A DNA stretch of 64,000 nucleotides, from assembly GCF_013364215.1 (NCBI RefSeq), contig NZ_CP054923.1, forward strand, positions 744,001-808,000, given 5' to 3'. The number at the start of each line of letters is the position of its first letter. Within the stretch, counting starts at the first letter, position 1. The DNA comes from Verrucosispora sp. NA02020. Its GTDB lineage: Bacteria; Actinomycetota; Actinomycetes; Mycobacteriales; Micromonosporaceae. Shown piece by piece: positions 12,701 to 27,700 of this stretch. Under the pieces are notes generated by a model. It was not told the origin of the DNA and ran no database searches. It saw only the letters and a program-made list of their open reading frames with translations. The position numbers and the translations under genes were made by a program.

Positions 12701-15700
12701 GCACGCCACGTCCAGGACCTGGACCGGGAGCTTCCGCTGCTCGTGATGCGGGTGCTGGAGCCGGTGGCGATGTCGGGCGGCTCCCGGTCGGCGCTCGGCC
12801 CGTCCTACGATCGGTCGGGCGAGTGGCTGATCCGGATACTCCAAGGTACGAGGGCGACCGATGACGGGGCGGCGACCCTCTGGTGGCCCGGTGCGGACCT
12901 GAGCCACGTACCCCTCAAGGTCTGGGCGGCACTGCCCATGCTTGCCGAGATCGACGACGTCCTGGTGGTGGGTTACCAGGCAGGCCCGGACGGGCTGCCG
13001 CTGCTCGACGGCCGACCCGCCGCCGACCACCAGGTCCTCGGTGGTGCCGCCCTGCTGGCCCAGCTCGGTGACACGCTGCGTACCGAGCTGAACGGCGGTG
13101 ACCCGAGCCGGCAGCGGGTCTTCCTGACTCCGCTCGTCGACGATCCGGCGGTCGAGGACTCGCTCGACGGGCTGCGGACCGACCTCGCCGCGCTGGACAA
13201 GCGGCTGGGCTGGGGAGTGCGGCTGGCGGCGTCGGTGTCGACCGGGATGGACGAGACGGATTCGGCCGGCGGCGATCCGGACGACATGGAGATCACCGCG
13301 AGCCCGCCCGATCCGGCGGAGGAGCCGGTGCGGGTCGGGTCGTGGCCGCCCGTCCTCCTGTCGTCCCAGGCGTTCCCCCTGCTGCACGAGCAGGTGGCCA
13401 TCGTGTCGCCCGAGTCGTCACCGTCCGGCTCGCGCGTGACCTCGCGGGCGGTGTCTCGGGCGGTGTCGCCGTCCGGCTCGCGGGCCGTGTCGCCGTCCGG
13501 TTCGCGGACCGTCCCCGCGTCCGTGAGCGCGACGGAGGCACCGGATGAGCCGGTCGCGCGGGCGATGGTGGCCCTGGTCGACGCGTATGCGCCGGGGCGT
13601 GCGGAGCACGACTGGGAGGTGACCGCGCCACAACCCGGCGGACCGGTGCCACGTGGCCCGCTGGCCGACCTCTTCACCGTCGAGGCGCTGTCCGGTTGGC
13701 CGGCTGGTGTGCTGCGCGCCGGGGTCGTCCTGCGTCCGGTCGGCAGCACCGGGGACCGGCGGTTCCGGTTGGTGGTCCGGGCCGAGACGGCGGGTTCCTA
13801 CCGGCACCTGGAATCGGATGGGGACGTTCACCGGTACGGAGTGCCACTGCTGGTGACGGTGCGGCTGGAACACACCGGCCCGGTGCCGGTCGGGCCGCTG
13901 CTCGAGTCCGCGTCCGAGTTGCCGCAGTCGCGGGCGGTGCTGCTCGATCAACGGGTCGCGGTGACGGACGAGGTGCTGCGGCAGCCGGGAGTGCGGATCC
14001 GGCGCGGCGGCGTGGAACAGGTGGCGGCGCTGCCCGGCGGTCCGGACGAGACACTGGAAGCGCTCAGGCTCGCAGCGCTGCGGGTGCCCGAAGGAGCCGC
14101 GCTGCCCGGGCAGGTCGTGGTGGCCGGGATCGCGGCATCGGTGCGGGTGTTGCAGGACGCGGTGGTGGCCGAGCTGACCTCGGGCCGGTGGGCGGAGAGC
14201 TGGTCGGCGCGGACCCGCGCCGGTGTGCGGTCCCGTTCGGTGCTCGCCGATCCGGTCACGTTGGACGGGCTGTCCCACGCCCTGTCCGAGCCGGGGTTGG
14301 TCGACGCGCTGCGCGGGCAGCCGGTGGCGGTGGGCCCCCTGTCGGTCGGGCTGGCGGCGTTCGACGGGGTCCGGCTGGGTCAGGTGACCCGAGCGGGTGC
14401 TCCGGAGGTACGCGTCCGGGCGGGCCTGCTGGTGCAGGTGGCGCTGCGGGAGACGGTTCGACCTCCGGCGGGTCCGGCCGGGTCGCCACCGCCTTTGGCG
14501 TTCCGCCTGGACGGGGCGGTGGAGCTGTCGATGCCGCCGGAGTTGGCGGATCAGATCCTCGATGTGCGTACGCCGCCGTACGAGGCCGAGGCGCCCCCGG
14601 CGTATCAGCGGGCCGCGGCGTCGGCGTGGGGTGTGAGCGACGAACAACAGCGGCTGCTGACCGACGTGTTGGGCGGGCCGGGAGCCTGGGACCGGCTCCT
14701 GGAGAGTCAGCCGTTCGGGTTCGACGGCCCGGCGTTCTGGCGTCTGGCGGGGCTGCTGGAGGTGATCGACGAGAGCGGTCGGGTCCGGGATCGGTCGCGG
14801 TTGGCCGGGCTGGCGCGATGGGTGCAGGTCATCGAACGGGTGCCGGACCCGTCCGAGGTCGAGGCGTTGGCCGTGGGGGCGGTGCTGACGCAGACGCGTG
14901 CGGAGTTGTCGGCGGCGGAGAACGCCCTCCAACGGGCCGGAGAGGTGCTCCGCTCGTCGGCGTACCAGCATCGGTCCCTGGAGACCGAACTGCGCGGCCT
15001 CGACCGTCGGATCGCAGGGTTGTCCGCGACGGTGACCGACGGCGCGGCGGCATCCGAGCTCGCCGCCCTCCGCCGGGAGCGCGACAGGGTCACGAACGCG
15101 TTGCCGGCTGCCGTCGCGCATGAAGCCCATGCGTTGGACGAGTTGAGCCTGCGACGCGACGTCGACGCCCGGCTACGGGACGGTCTTGAACGTCTTGTCG
15201 CCGATCCGTCGGGGTCGGCACGGCTGGCGACCGTCCGGCGGGCCTGGTTCGCGATCGCCATCGAGCTCGGTGTCGAGCCGGGTGCCCTCGAAGTGATGAG
15301 CGGTGAGGTCGCTGCGGTGGCGGTCGGGCGCGGTGACGCCTCGCCGACGGAGTTCCTGGCCGACCTGCGGCGGCGGCTACGGCCGCTCGGGGTGTTCACC
15401 GACAACGACCTGGCGCTGCTGGCCGGCCTCGGTCGGCGGATGGCGCTGGGTCCATCCGACGTACCCGCCCTCGCGTGGCTCAACGATCGGGGTGTGCCGC
15501 TCGAGTTGGTGGACGGCCTTCCGGACGAGTTGGCGAACACGACGGTCACCTGGGCCTCGAAACAGCACCTCCGGGGCGACGACCCGGCATCGGTGGCCCG
15601 GGAACTCGGTCTGGCGGGCGCACCGGCGCTGAACGGGCTCGTCGACGTGCTCCGGGACGCCGCCGTGGCGGCCCGGCCGGTGGGTCGCGCCACGCAGCCG

Positions 15701-18700
15701 TCCGGGGACGACGATCGTGGCCAGTGGTCGGAGTCGATGCAGGACTGGTGGTCCGCCCTGCTGATGATCCGTGACCTGGTGGACGTCGTGGTACGGCGTT
15801 CGCCGGTGCCGATCATGAACGCTGAGCAGGGTGCGGCGGTCGCAGCCGGGGTGCTCCGGCTTGCCCAGGAACTGGGCTTCCGGACGCCTCGGCACCTCCT
15901 GCGGTATGCCGTGTTGAGTGCGCGGCTCGGCTTCCCGGTCACGACGCTCTCCGCGTACCTGCCGTCGCGGCACATGCGCCTGCAGGTGTACCGGTTGCTC
16001 GGCAACCTGCCGATGGCCGAGATCGAGGAGTTCCTGACCGATCTGGTACGGCATCGGCCGGTGGACCTCCAGCAGGGCGGGAACGTCTCGGTACCGCGCC
16101 CGGTGGGAGAGCGGGAGGCAGCCGCGTGGGCCTCCCGGTTCGGTGTGTCGGCCGACGCCATCCGGACGGCGGCAGCGAGTCCCCTGGTGGACCTGCCTCG
16201 CCTGGTCGGGTTGGCCGACCAGATGGGGTTGGCGGGCGAGCAGGCGCAGTGGCTGTGGACGGTGACGTCGCAGATTGGCCGGTTGGCGGCCGACCTGCCG
16301 AGGCTCGCGTACCGGGCGGGTACGCTGCCGCAGGTCCTGCTCGAATGGAGTTGGCGGATGGACGCCGACCCACGGGACCTGATGCCGTTCCGGTCGGCGC
16401 TACGCCTGGTGGCGGCCCCGGACGCGTCGGTGACGTACGCCGACCGGCTCACCGTCCAGGAACTGGTGGCGCACCTACAGAGCACCGTCGCTCACGGGAT
16501 CGAGGCGTGGTGGTGGGTCCTGTGGGTCGGCGCGCACACGCCGTCCAGCGAGGGGCCTGACGGGCTCACTCCCGGCGAACTGCTGGACCGGATCCGGGCG
16601 TACCCGACGGGGATCTTCGAGAGCCCGGGGACAGAGAACGCGTCCGACCTCACCCAGATGGTCGCGGACCTTCCCGAGGACTACACCGCCGGTATCGAGC
16701 CGCTCTCGTCCCTGCCGACCGGGCGGAACGCGGACCACTGGTTCGGCGACTGGTTCGAGGAGCGTTTCGCCGTACCCGAAGGCTCCATCACCCGCGACAT
16801 GGCGAGCCGGCCGTGGCTGGACCATCTCGCGGTGCTCGACGACGCACGCAGGCTCGGGACGGAACCGAGCGAGGCCCTCGATCACGCACGGCGGACCGGT
16901 GGCGGTGATCTGACCGTGATGCGGTCGGACGAGCTACCGGACGCTTTCTCCACCCCTGCCCTGACGGACCTGACCCGCCGGTGGGACCTGCGCCTCTACC
17001 AACTCGAACCGGTGATGCACCTGCTGGACCACGGCACAGCGGCCATTCCTGCCGACGAGTTGCCGGGACGTCTGCTGGCCCAGGTCTGGGGATCGGTGGA
17101 GCGAGTCCCGGCCAGCCAGTCCGCAGCCGTCCTGCCGATTCGGGCCCTGGCGGACATGGCCCTGTCCGCCGACACCTGGCCTCCGATGACCGCCGGTGAC
17201 GATCCTCGGCTGCTCCGGTGGATGACCGGTGTGACGGGCCTGGACTGGACGACGGACACCGACCCTTCGCGGGCGACCACTCTGCGCCACCTGATCGAGG
17301 CCGGATATCTGACCGCACTGGGCAACCTGGCTCGCAGGGTGGGCCTGCCGCAGCACGAACGGGCGGCGCTCGCGAGCCGGCTGCGGATCAGCCAGGAGTG
17401 GGTGACGGCGCTCAGCCTCCGGATCGGCTCGGTGCCGACGCGCATCGTCGAGCAGGCCGCCCGACTGGGCGTGGCGGACCCCGCGCGCCTGTTCGCGCTC
17501 GCCTCCCTGCTCGGCGTCGACCCCCGCATCCTCGGCCCCGACGACGATCTCGGACGACTCAACGGCACACCCGGATCGGACCGCCTCGGTGCGGCGGGCG
17601 AGGTCGCCGCCACGATCCGGGCCCGGCCCGACTGGCCGGCCCGACGGATGCACGGCACCCTGACCGACGATCTGTTCCGGGTCGTGCAGTCGTCCGAGGT
17701 CGCACCGGCCCAGGTGGTGACGCTGCTGCGCAGGCTGCCCCAACTCCTGAACGACGACGGTTCGTGGCTCGGTCTGCCTCGGCTACTGAGGATCGCGGTG
17801 CGGCTGGGCGGGCGGCCTGAGCCGGTGGCGCTGTACGCCAACACGAACCGGCCACCGTTCGTTCCCGGCCGCCCACAACCCACCGACGAGCAGGTGATCG
17901 CCGCCTACCAGGAGTGGACGGAGCGCCTGCGCGACAGGTACGGGCTCGACCCGATCGACGTGTGGCGGGTGTGGAACGGCGACGGTTCCGCGATTCTCGC
18001 GCGGGGCGATGTCGCCGAGATCCGCCTCGCGGCGATCCAGCACGCGGGCGACGATCTGGCGGGAATGACGAGCCGCCTGGCCGCGAACACCGGTCAGGAC
18101 GTGTTGGATGCCATCGAGACGGTGACACGCGGATCAATCCGTGGTGCCCGGGTGCCGTTCCTGCCGGACGTCGCGGTGCCCGACGGGGTGCACATCAGGT
18201 TCAGGGTGCGCCAACTGGCGGATGGACCGCGCGCGCGGCTCGCGAGGATTCTCGACGGTGTTCCCGGTGCCGCCTTCCAGCAAGGCGGATTGAGTTGGGA
18301 CCACGTCAGCTTCACGTTCGCCTCAGACGGCGGTGGCTGGGCAGACCTGACGAAGGTGCTGAGAGCCTTCGGACCGAATCCCGGCAATCGGCCGCGCCAG
18401 GTGCACGTGGACGTGCGTCACGGGTACGGAACGGACCGCGCCGCCTACCTCCGACTCGCGCACCTCTACTACTCGCACAGCGACGTCCTGACCACCGCCG
18501 GAGTGGCACCCTTCGACGACCTCGACGTCTATCGCGCGCAGTTGAGCCTTCCGCAGTTCCCGACGTACGAGCACTTCCTCGCCTACCACGGCGCTGAGCG
18601 CGGAGCGTTGTGGATCGGCGCCGCACCGCGATCCGGCGACGTCATCCGGTTCAGGACCGGGATGGACGCGCCAACCGATCCCGGCACCGTCCAGGCGCGC

Positions 18701-21700
18701 GTGTTGATGATCGCGGAACTCGTCCGGTCGGCCCGACGCCCGATCGAGGACGCCGCCCTCTGGGCCCGGCAGTTCGAGCTTCCCGGGGCCCGCCGTCGTG
18801 CTCGCGATGGCGGCGCCGCGCGGGAGTTGGGAGCCGATGGGCGCTGGCTGGCCTCGCTGCACGCCGATCCGGCACTACGGGCCCAGGCTGCCCTGCTGAT
18901 CCTGGCCGGTAGGGACGAGCCGTACCAGTACGGGTCTTCCCGGCCGGCCGTGCCGGGGCTGGGTCCGGTGTGGTCCGATCCCGTCGTCACGTCCGCGTCC
19001 GCCGCGACGTCGGTGGCGTCGAGCCCGGCCCCGGTGGACGACGACGGCGACGTGGAGATGGACGGCAGTCCGCCCGACCCGACCGAGGCGCCGGTGGCGG
19101 TCGGATCCTCGCCGCCCGCGCTCGTACCGTCCGCAGCGTTTCCCCTGGCGTACGACCAGGAGAGCCTGACCGCACCGGATCCGGCGGTGCCGAATCCGGC
19201 GGCGGAGGCGGCGACCCGCCTGGTTCGCACGTACGTGCGGAGACTCTCGCGGAGCCGCTGGGAGGTGGTCGGTACGCCGGGCCGATCGGCCGAGCGGTTG
19301 ACCGAGTTGCTCTCCACCGAGCGCCTCAAGGACCTGTCTCCCGCGCAGCTTCGAGCCGGTGTGACCATGCGGCCGAGTCCTTCCGGAGAAGGCGGGGACG
19401 AGCGGTTCCGGTTGGTCGTGCAGACCGAGCCGGCCGGTGCCTACCGGCATGTCGAGTCGGCCGACGGTGCGCACCGATACGCGTCCTCGCTGCTGGTGAC
19501 GGTGCGACTGGAGCACACCGGGCCGGTGCCGGCGGGGAGCACGGGCTCCGAACCGGTCACGGATCTGCCGCAGACCCGCGCGGTGCTGCTCGACCAGCGG
19601 GTCACGGTGGCGGACGAGGTGCTGGCGCAGCCGATGCCCCGGACGGCTCCCACCGGCGTCGAGCGGGTGCCGGCGCTGCCCGATGGCCCGCGGGAGACGC
19701 TCCGCGCGCTCGGCCTACGGCCGCAGTCGGTGACCGGGCACGACGTACGGAACGGACAGGTCCGGGTCAGCGCGATCGCCCCGACGGCGGCGCGGACGCT
19801 GCACGACGCGGTGGTCGCGGAACTGCGCTCGGGTCGTTGGGCGGTGCACCGGCCGGCGGGTGCCTCGGGTGGCGTGCGGGACCACCCGGTGCTGGCCGAC
19901 CCGGCCGGGGTGGACGGGATCCATCACGCGCTCTCCGCGCCGGGACTGACCGCGCTGCTGCCCGGTGCGCTCGGCGGACCGGGCGCGGCGGCCGGTCCGC
20001 TCCGGGTCGAGCTGGCGATGTTCGGCGGGGTGCGGCTGGGCCGGTCCGGCCGAGGCGAGACCGCGCGCGAGCGGATCCGGGTCGGCTTGCTGGCGCAGGT
20101 GACTCCGGCGGGTTCGCCGGACGCGTCACCACTGGCGATCCGCCTGGACGACGCGGTGGAGCTGTCGGTGTCGTCCGACACCGCCGACCGGATCCAGCGT
20201 GACGCCCGTCCCCTGCACGAGGAGTCGCCCACCTACGAGCGGAAGTCACCGTCGGTGTCGGGGCTGAACGCCGAGCAGCAGGCCATGCTCACCGACGCGC
20301 TCGGCGGCTCCGACGCCTGGGACCACCTGCTGAGGAGTCAACCGAACGGGTTCGACGGCGCCGCGTTCCTGCGGTTGGCCGGGGCGCTGGCGGTGATCGA
20401 CGAGAACGGTCAGGTCGCCGACGCTGACCGGCTGAACCGGATGGTGCGCTGGGTGCAGCTCATCGAGCGGGTGCCGGAGCCGTCCCAGATCGAGCCGCTG
20501 GCGTTGGCGGCGGTGCTGACCCAGGCGCGCGCCGCGTTGGCGCACGCGGAGGCCGAACTGGTCCAGGCCGAGAAGACGCACTGGTCGGCGGAGTACCAGC
20601 ACCGCTACTGGCAGTCCAAGGCGACCGGCCTCGACCAGAAGGCGGAAGGTCTCCGGGGTCACGCGGAGGAACTGCGACGTCGGGTGCACCGACACCAGGA
20701 GTCGCTTCCCGACGCTGCGGCACCGGTCACGCGACTCGCCGACGTGCAGGCGGCACTGGCGACGGTGTCGGCGGACGTCGACAAGGTGCGCGCCGCGTTG
20801 GCCGGCGCTGCCGATGAGAGACGTCGTGCGGCGCGGGAAGTAGCCGCACTTCGCATCGAGGTCGCCGGACTCCGCCGGGAACTGGCGTCGCTGCGCGCGA
20901 ACCCGTCGAGTGCGGTGCAGGTGCCCGTGGTCCGGCAGGCATGGTTCGCGCTCGCCGTGGAACTCGGCGTGGACCCGTACGCGCTCGAGGTGTTCGGTGG
21001 CGCGCTGGCCGCGACGATGGTCGGGCGGAGTGAGATCGCGGCCGGGGAACTGTCGGCCGAGCTGCGACGGCGGCTACGTCAGTACGGGGTGTACACCGAC
21101 AACGACCTGATCATGTTGGCGGATGTCGGCAGGCGGCTGATCCTGGATCCGGCTGACCTACCCGTCCTGCGGTGGCTCAACGACCGGGGCGTGTCGTTGG
21201 AGTTGTTGGAGGCGTTGCCGGCCGACCTGTTGGTCACGGCCTTCAACTGGGCGTGGGAGCAGCATCATCGTGGTGATCCGGCTTCGGTGCCGGAACTCGG
21301 CCATCGCGAATCCGGTGAGCCGGACGGTTGGCCCGCTCTGCTGAGCGGTCGCCTCGGCTTCCCGATCACGTCGCTGCTGGCGGACTCGTCGTCCCGGCAC
21401 CTGAAGCTGCTGCTCTACCGGATGCTCAGCGACCGACCGATGGACGACGTCAGCAGGTTCCTCGACTCGCTGACGCCGCCTCCGTCGTACCGCAGCGTGC
21501 CCCCGGTCAGCGAGGAACAGGCGGCCCGGTGGGCGGCCCGGTTCGGGGTGACCGCCGACGAGGTGCGGGTCCTGGCCGCGAACGCCTGGGCCGACCTGCC
21601 CCGCATGGTCGGTCTGGCCGAGCGGATGGCACTGGACGACGGCGAGGCGCACTGGCTGTTCGACCTGACCCGCACGATCGGCCGGGTGGCCACCGACTTG

Positions 21701-24700
21701 CCGAGACTGGCGTATCGGATGGGCGTGCGGCCGCAGGTCGTGCTCGAATGGAGTTGGCGGATGGCGGCCGACTCGCGGGACCTGATGCCGTTCCGGTCGG
21801 CGGTGCGTCTGCTGCCGACCACTCCGCCGCCGGTACCGGCGGAGAACCGGCTCTCCGTCGCGGAACTGGTGTCGAACCTTCGGGACAGCCTCGACACCGT
21901 GACCGACGCGCCGTGGTGGGCGTTGTGGATCGCCACGCACACCCCGTCGACCCTGGGTCCCGACGGACTGACGCCGGGAGAGCTGTACGACCTGCTGGGT
22001 GAGGAGACGCAACACGTCTTCGTGTATCCGGGGACGCTGAGCGCGGTGAACCTCCTCGACCGCATCAGGGATCCGTACCGGCCCCTTCGGGACTACGCGG
22101 AGATCAGCCCGTTGCCCGCCGAGCGGGCCGCCGACCAGTGGTTCGCCACGTGGTTCGGTGAGCAGTTCGGCGTTGGTGAGATGGTCATCCACCACGACCT
22201 GATGAGGCGGCCAGGTCTGGACCACCTCGCGGTACTCGACGAGGCCGCCAGGATGGAGGTGGAGCCGTCCAGGCCCCTCGAGTACGCCTGGTGGTCAGGC
22301 GGCGGGGACCTGGCAGCGACGCGTGCGTTCGGGTTGCCCGCCGGCGAGCCCCAGGCCGGGCTGATCGAGTTGGCCACTCAGTGGGGCGTGCACCTGCACC
22401 AACTCACACCGATCGTCCCCGTGCTGCCTCGGGAAGCCGATTTCTGGGCGCAGGGTGTCGAGCCGGTCATGACGAGCGTGCTGACCCGGATCTGGGGCGG
22501 TGCGGAGTCGATCCCGGCGGACAGCTATGAGGCGACGAACCTGCTGCTGACGTTCCTGACCGACCAGGGGATCAGGGCGGATCGCGATTGGGTGTCCAGC
22601 GCCCATTCTCTGCGGGGGCTGTGGCTCACCTGGCAGTGGGGACTGGACTCCACTGCGGAGACGGAGAGCTTGAGACTCTTCGACGAGTTGTCCTCGGAGA
22701 GTAATGGCAGTTACCTGGAACTGCTGCGAGAACTCGCGAATCGGATGAACCTGTCTAAGCTGGCACGAACGGCGTTGGCCGACCGGCTGGGGATCAGCAC
22801 GGGCTGGGTGGACGCCTTCAGCCTCCGGATCGGGACGGTGCCCGACGGGGTCGTCGACCAGGCCCGCCGCCTGGGGGTGACCGATCCGGCCCGGCTGTTC
22901 GCCCTCGCCGCCATGCTCGGCGTCGACCCGAGGGTGCTCGGACCCGAAGACGGTCTCGACCGGCTGAACGAGGACTCCGGCGACGCTCGCTTCGATGTCG
23001 CGTACGACGTCGCCACGTCGATCCGGGCCCGCTCCGACTGGCCGGGGCGGTCGTCGGGCGACACGATCACCGATCGGCTGTTCCGGTTGGTGAAGCGGTC
23101 GTGGACCATCCCGTCGAACCTTCCGACCCTGCTCAACGACGACGGCAGTTGGCTCGGTGTCGACCGGTTGCTGGAGGTCGCAGAGCGGCTGCACACTGCA
23201 CCGGAGTCGGTGGCTCTGTACGCGAACACCCAGCGGCCACCGGCCGTGTCGGGCGATGGGCAGCCCACGACCGAGCAGGTGGTCACGGACTACCAGGCGT
23301 GGGCGGAGTCCGTATACCAGAAGTACGCCCTCGGTCCGAAGCAGCTCTGGCGGGTCTGGAACCGGGAGGGCACGGCGTCTCTCCACCGTTACCACGTCCG
23401 CGCGATCCAGGCCGCCGCGCTGGCGTCCGCAGAGCCCACCGAGGCCACCGAACTGTTCGACCGGTTCACCGCCGGTGCCAACCCGCTCCGGGCGGTAGAG
23501 GAGCTGGCGCGGGCGCGCGTACCCGGCGCCTGGCTGGTGCCGTTCCAGCCGGAGGCACCCGAGCCGGCCGGGGTGACGATCTGGCTGTCGCTGCGGTTGT
23601 CCACCGGCGGACAGTCCCGTGAGCTGCAAGAACAGGTGGCAGAGTATCCCGGCGCCATTCTGCTGGGGAACGATCTGCTCTACGAGTTCGGCGCCGGTCG
23701 CGGCGACTGGGCTGGACTGGCCCGCCTGGTGGAGATCGTCCCTCGGCAGGTCGCCGGGGAGTCCGTGATGATCTCCGTGCGGTCCGGGTACGGCATGGAC
23801 GCGGCCGCCTACCTCCGGCTGGCTCACCTCTATCACACGCAGGCCGACGTGTTGACGATTGCCGGACTGACCCCCTTCACCGACGAGAGCGCCTACGCGG
23901 CCAGAGAGTTCGACTCCTTCGAGGAGTTCCTCGGGCACCACCGCGATGGCTCACTCCTCATTCGCGCGAACTGGCGCTCCGGCGACCATGTCGCGTTCGT
24001 CCTGGCTCCCGGTCAGGTCTGGCCCGGTGTCCTGCAGGCCCGCGTGCGGATCGCGGTGGAACTCGTCCGGATCGCCCGGCAGCCGTTGTCGCCGCAGTGG
24101 TGGAGCCAGCGTTTCACCGGCCCCGGCTTCCAGGACCCGTCGCGGGCGGGCGGCCCACGCCGACTCGGGGACCGGGCACACCGACTGATCGAGCTGCTCC
24201 CCGATCCAGCGCTGCGGGTCCGAGCGGCCGGGCTCGTTCTCGGCGGCCCACAGGTCCGCCACCACGCCGAACCACAGGCATCGGGGCTGGGGCGGGTACT
24301 CGCCGATCCCACCCTCGCCCACACGCCGTTCGCGGCGCCACCGATGCCGAGCCCGGATCGCGTACGCGAGATCCTCGCCTCCGACCCGTCGACGTCCGGC
24401 CTCGACGTCGAAGCTCTGACCGCCCGGCTGAGCAACGCCACCGACGAGCGGGACGAGCGGGTCAGCTGGCAGGAGGCGGTGCTCCGCGCGGCGATCCACG
24501 GGAGGGTGGATCTCGCCGGCCTGCTGACCGGGCAGCTCTGGCCGGTTCTGGCCCGCCAGCTGATCACCGGCCGGATGGCGCTACCCGACGAGGTCGTCCG
24601 GACGGCGTACCGCTTCGTCGCCCAGACCTCGGACGCGGACTGGACGAGCCTGCTCTCCGAGCGGATGCCGCGGCCACTGTGGAACCTCACGGCGCCGAAC

Positions 24701-27700
24701 CGGGTGGACGAGGAGGCCGCGGACGGGCGGGGCGACTGGCCCGACCTTGGTGTGCCCGGAGCGCGACCGCCCGCGCAGAGTCTGGTGCCATGGTTGCGGG
24801 GCCGTGTCTCGGTCGGCGAGGACCCGTTGCCGTACCTCGTCGAGAACGCGTTGGATGGTCTGGCGGGACCCGACACGGGCACCACGTTCGGCCTGCAGCT
24901 CGTCATCGAACAGGAGGATTCCGCAGACGCCGCGTCGCACGGTGCGTACGGTGAGATCAGCTATTACATGACCCCGGTGTGGCAGGGCCTCCGGGAGGCC
25001 GTACCCGGTGTGGGGCTGATCAGCGAGGTGGTGCACCCAGGGGGGTACCGACTCACGGCACAGGGACTGGTGGACAGCCCTGCGGTGTGGCGGGCCCTCG
25101 GTCTGTTGATCGACACGGTGCGGAATCTGACCGCCCGGGCAGAGCTGCCGCTCACCATCGACGTCGAGACCGCCGCCACGCGAAGCGGACTCTTCTCGCC
25201 CGAGGCCCTCCACCGGGCCGCCGAGACGTACTCGGAACTCCTGCAGCGGATGTCGTCCGGCCCGGACCGCGCCGCCGTCAGCACGCGGACCGACTCGGAG
25301 CGCATGTTCGAGAGCACCGGCGACGGTGTGCGCACCACATCGATGCCGCTGCACCTCGCGTTCGGGCTGGCCGGACTACAGGCCCGGCTGCGGGTCGTGC
25401 TCGCACTGGTCCGGGCGGCGGAACGCGGCGGTGCGGGGACCGACGGGGGCGTCCCGTCGCTCGGTGACGGGACCGGGCGGTTCGATCCCGACCTGGTCTG
25501 GCTCGACGACTGGCTGCTCGACCTGTCCGGCTGGACGGATCTGCACGCCCTGCTGGACACGCTGGACCTGGACCCGCCGGGAGCCGTGCAGGTCGCGACG
25601 CTGTTCCAGCTGACGTCGTGGTATCCGCCCGGCGAGGAACGAGTAGGACTACCGCGTGGGATCCGGTGGATGCCGGATGTGCCGCTGCTCACGCTCGACG
25701 AGGAACACCCGGCCGCGTTCCTCGCTGCGGTCGTGGAGAGCAACCCGGAGACCCCCGTCCGGGACATCGTGCGGGAGCGGGCTTCGCACCGACTGCCGCT
25801 GCGGTTCCGGCACGGGCTCTACGCTCGGTTCCACGCGTTCGCCGCCGCGCTCCCACCCGACGCGGACCTCGGATCCGCACGCGCCGTGCGGCGCAGGGCA
25901 GCCGCGAGAGTGTGGAACGAGCTGGACCGCAGCAACGAGCCGGTGAGCGTGTGGCACGAACGGTTCCAGGCGCAGAACCGGCTATCGGCGTGGACCTCAC
26001 CCACCTCAGTCCCGGCCGTCCCCGACGCGTACGAGTCGGCCCGCTCGGTCTGGCTGGCCACTCCGGCCCGTCCGGAGGCCGCCACCGCGGAGGACGTCGC
26101 GGCGCTCCGGACCGCAGCCGGCTGGTTGGACACCGTGCCGTCCGATTCCGCCGCGCGCCTGCAGCACCACATCGGCACATGGCTGGCACGACAGGACCCG
26201 GATCGGTTCTCCGTGTCGATGCCCGAGATGCAGGTGCGGCCGGGCCGGTGGGCGCAGCACGGTCTCCTCGGTGCCGTCATCGACGCCGCCCGGTGGCAGG
26301 GTGTCCGCCTGCCGTCCGGTGTCCGCGCACCGGGGCGCCTCCGCCGCCACGTGCTGGCGCAGATCGCGCAGCACGACGACCTCGTCCGCGACCTGCTCGG
26401 CGCGGGACCGACACAGCTCGCCGAGGAGGTGCCGCCCGGAGCGTTCGTCGATCTGGTGTCGAGCCTCCCGGCGGCGGCCCCGGCGCCCGAACCGACCGCG
26501 CATCGACGGAGCATCGTCGAGGAGAACGTCCGGCGCGAGCATCCGGGGATCAGCGATCAGGAGTTCGCGCACCGGGTCCAGGCCGCGCTGGACGGATGGC
26601 TACCCGAGAACCGGCGGCAACACCTGCGCGGCCGGTTGCTCCAGACGCAGGAGACGGCAGCTCAGATGCGCCAGGCCGTGATGGCCAGCGTCGGACCGCG
26701 TCCGACGCTGGCCGCCGCGTTGCGGCGTGCCATCGACGGCCGGGCGGGCGATCTGGCGGGTTACCTGGGTTCCTGGGAATCCCGCAGTCCGACGGCGAGC
26801 CGGCACCTGGTCGTCCTCCTGGCTCGTGCACTCGACATCGACATCGTGATCCGCAGCGGTGCGATCGCCGAGAGCACCAATCCGGGCGCGCGTCCGGTTC
26901 TGCACCTGGACCGGTCGGCCGGCACGGCGTACCGGCCGTTGTCGCCGGTCGGGACCGAAGCATCGACTCCCTCCGGGACGCCGAACCTGCCGCGGCTCGA
27001 CGCCGCCGACCCCGAGCTGACCACCGAGGTGCGTGCCCGGGCCCGTGACCAGTACGCGGCGCTCGCCGGTGGCGACCCCGCGCGGTCGCAGGCGTGGACG
27101 GCGCTGACGGACCTGCTGACCGACTGGGTCGGCCTTCCTGAACTCGCCGTCGAGGTGGTGCCGGGGTTCGGCTCAGGTGTGAACTACTCACAGTGGGCGG
27201 TGCAACTCGGTCCCAGTTCGGTCGACCACGACCTCGGCGCGCTGTTCGCCGAGATTCTGCGCGCCGAGCAGCGGATGCTCGTGGAGCAGGCGTCGTACGC
27301 GGGGAGCGCGAACAGCGAGTCGTTCGTCAGCCCCTTCACCGAAGATCGTGTCCGGCGTCTCATGCGACAGACGCTCATTCCCGGCGATCGCCGCTTCGGT
27401 CCGGCGGTGCAGATGTGGTCCCCGGAGGACGAAGGGCAGCGAGCTGAGCTGCACGCCGCATTGTCGGCCGCCGATCGCTGGTTGATCGCCGAGAATGCGC
27501 TCACCGCCGGGGGCGGTCAGGTCTCGGCACGACTGCGGGGACGCCTGGTGCGTGACCGCAGCCGGGTCGAACGGTTCCACGCCGACGCCCTCGCCATGCT
27601 GCACAACCAGCCGATCGAGACGCATGTCCGGGCCCTGCAGGCCCGGCTGAGTGCCGGCGGGTCCGTCCGGGACTGGCGGGTGGGGCCCGACATCCAGGTC

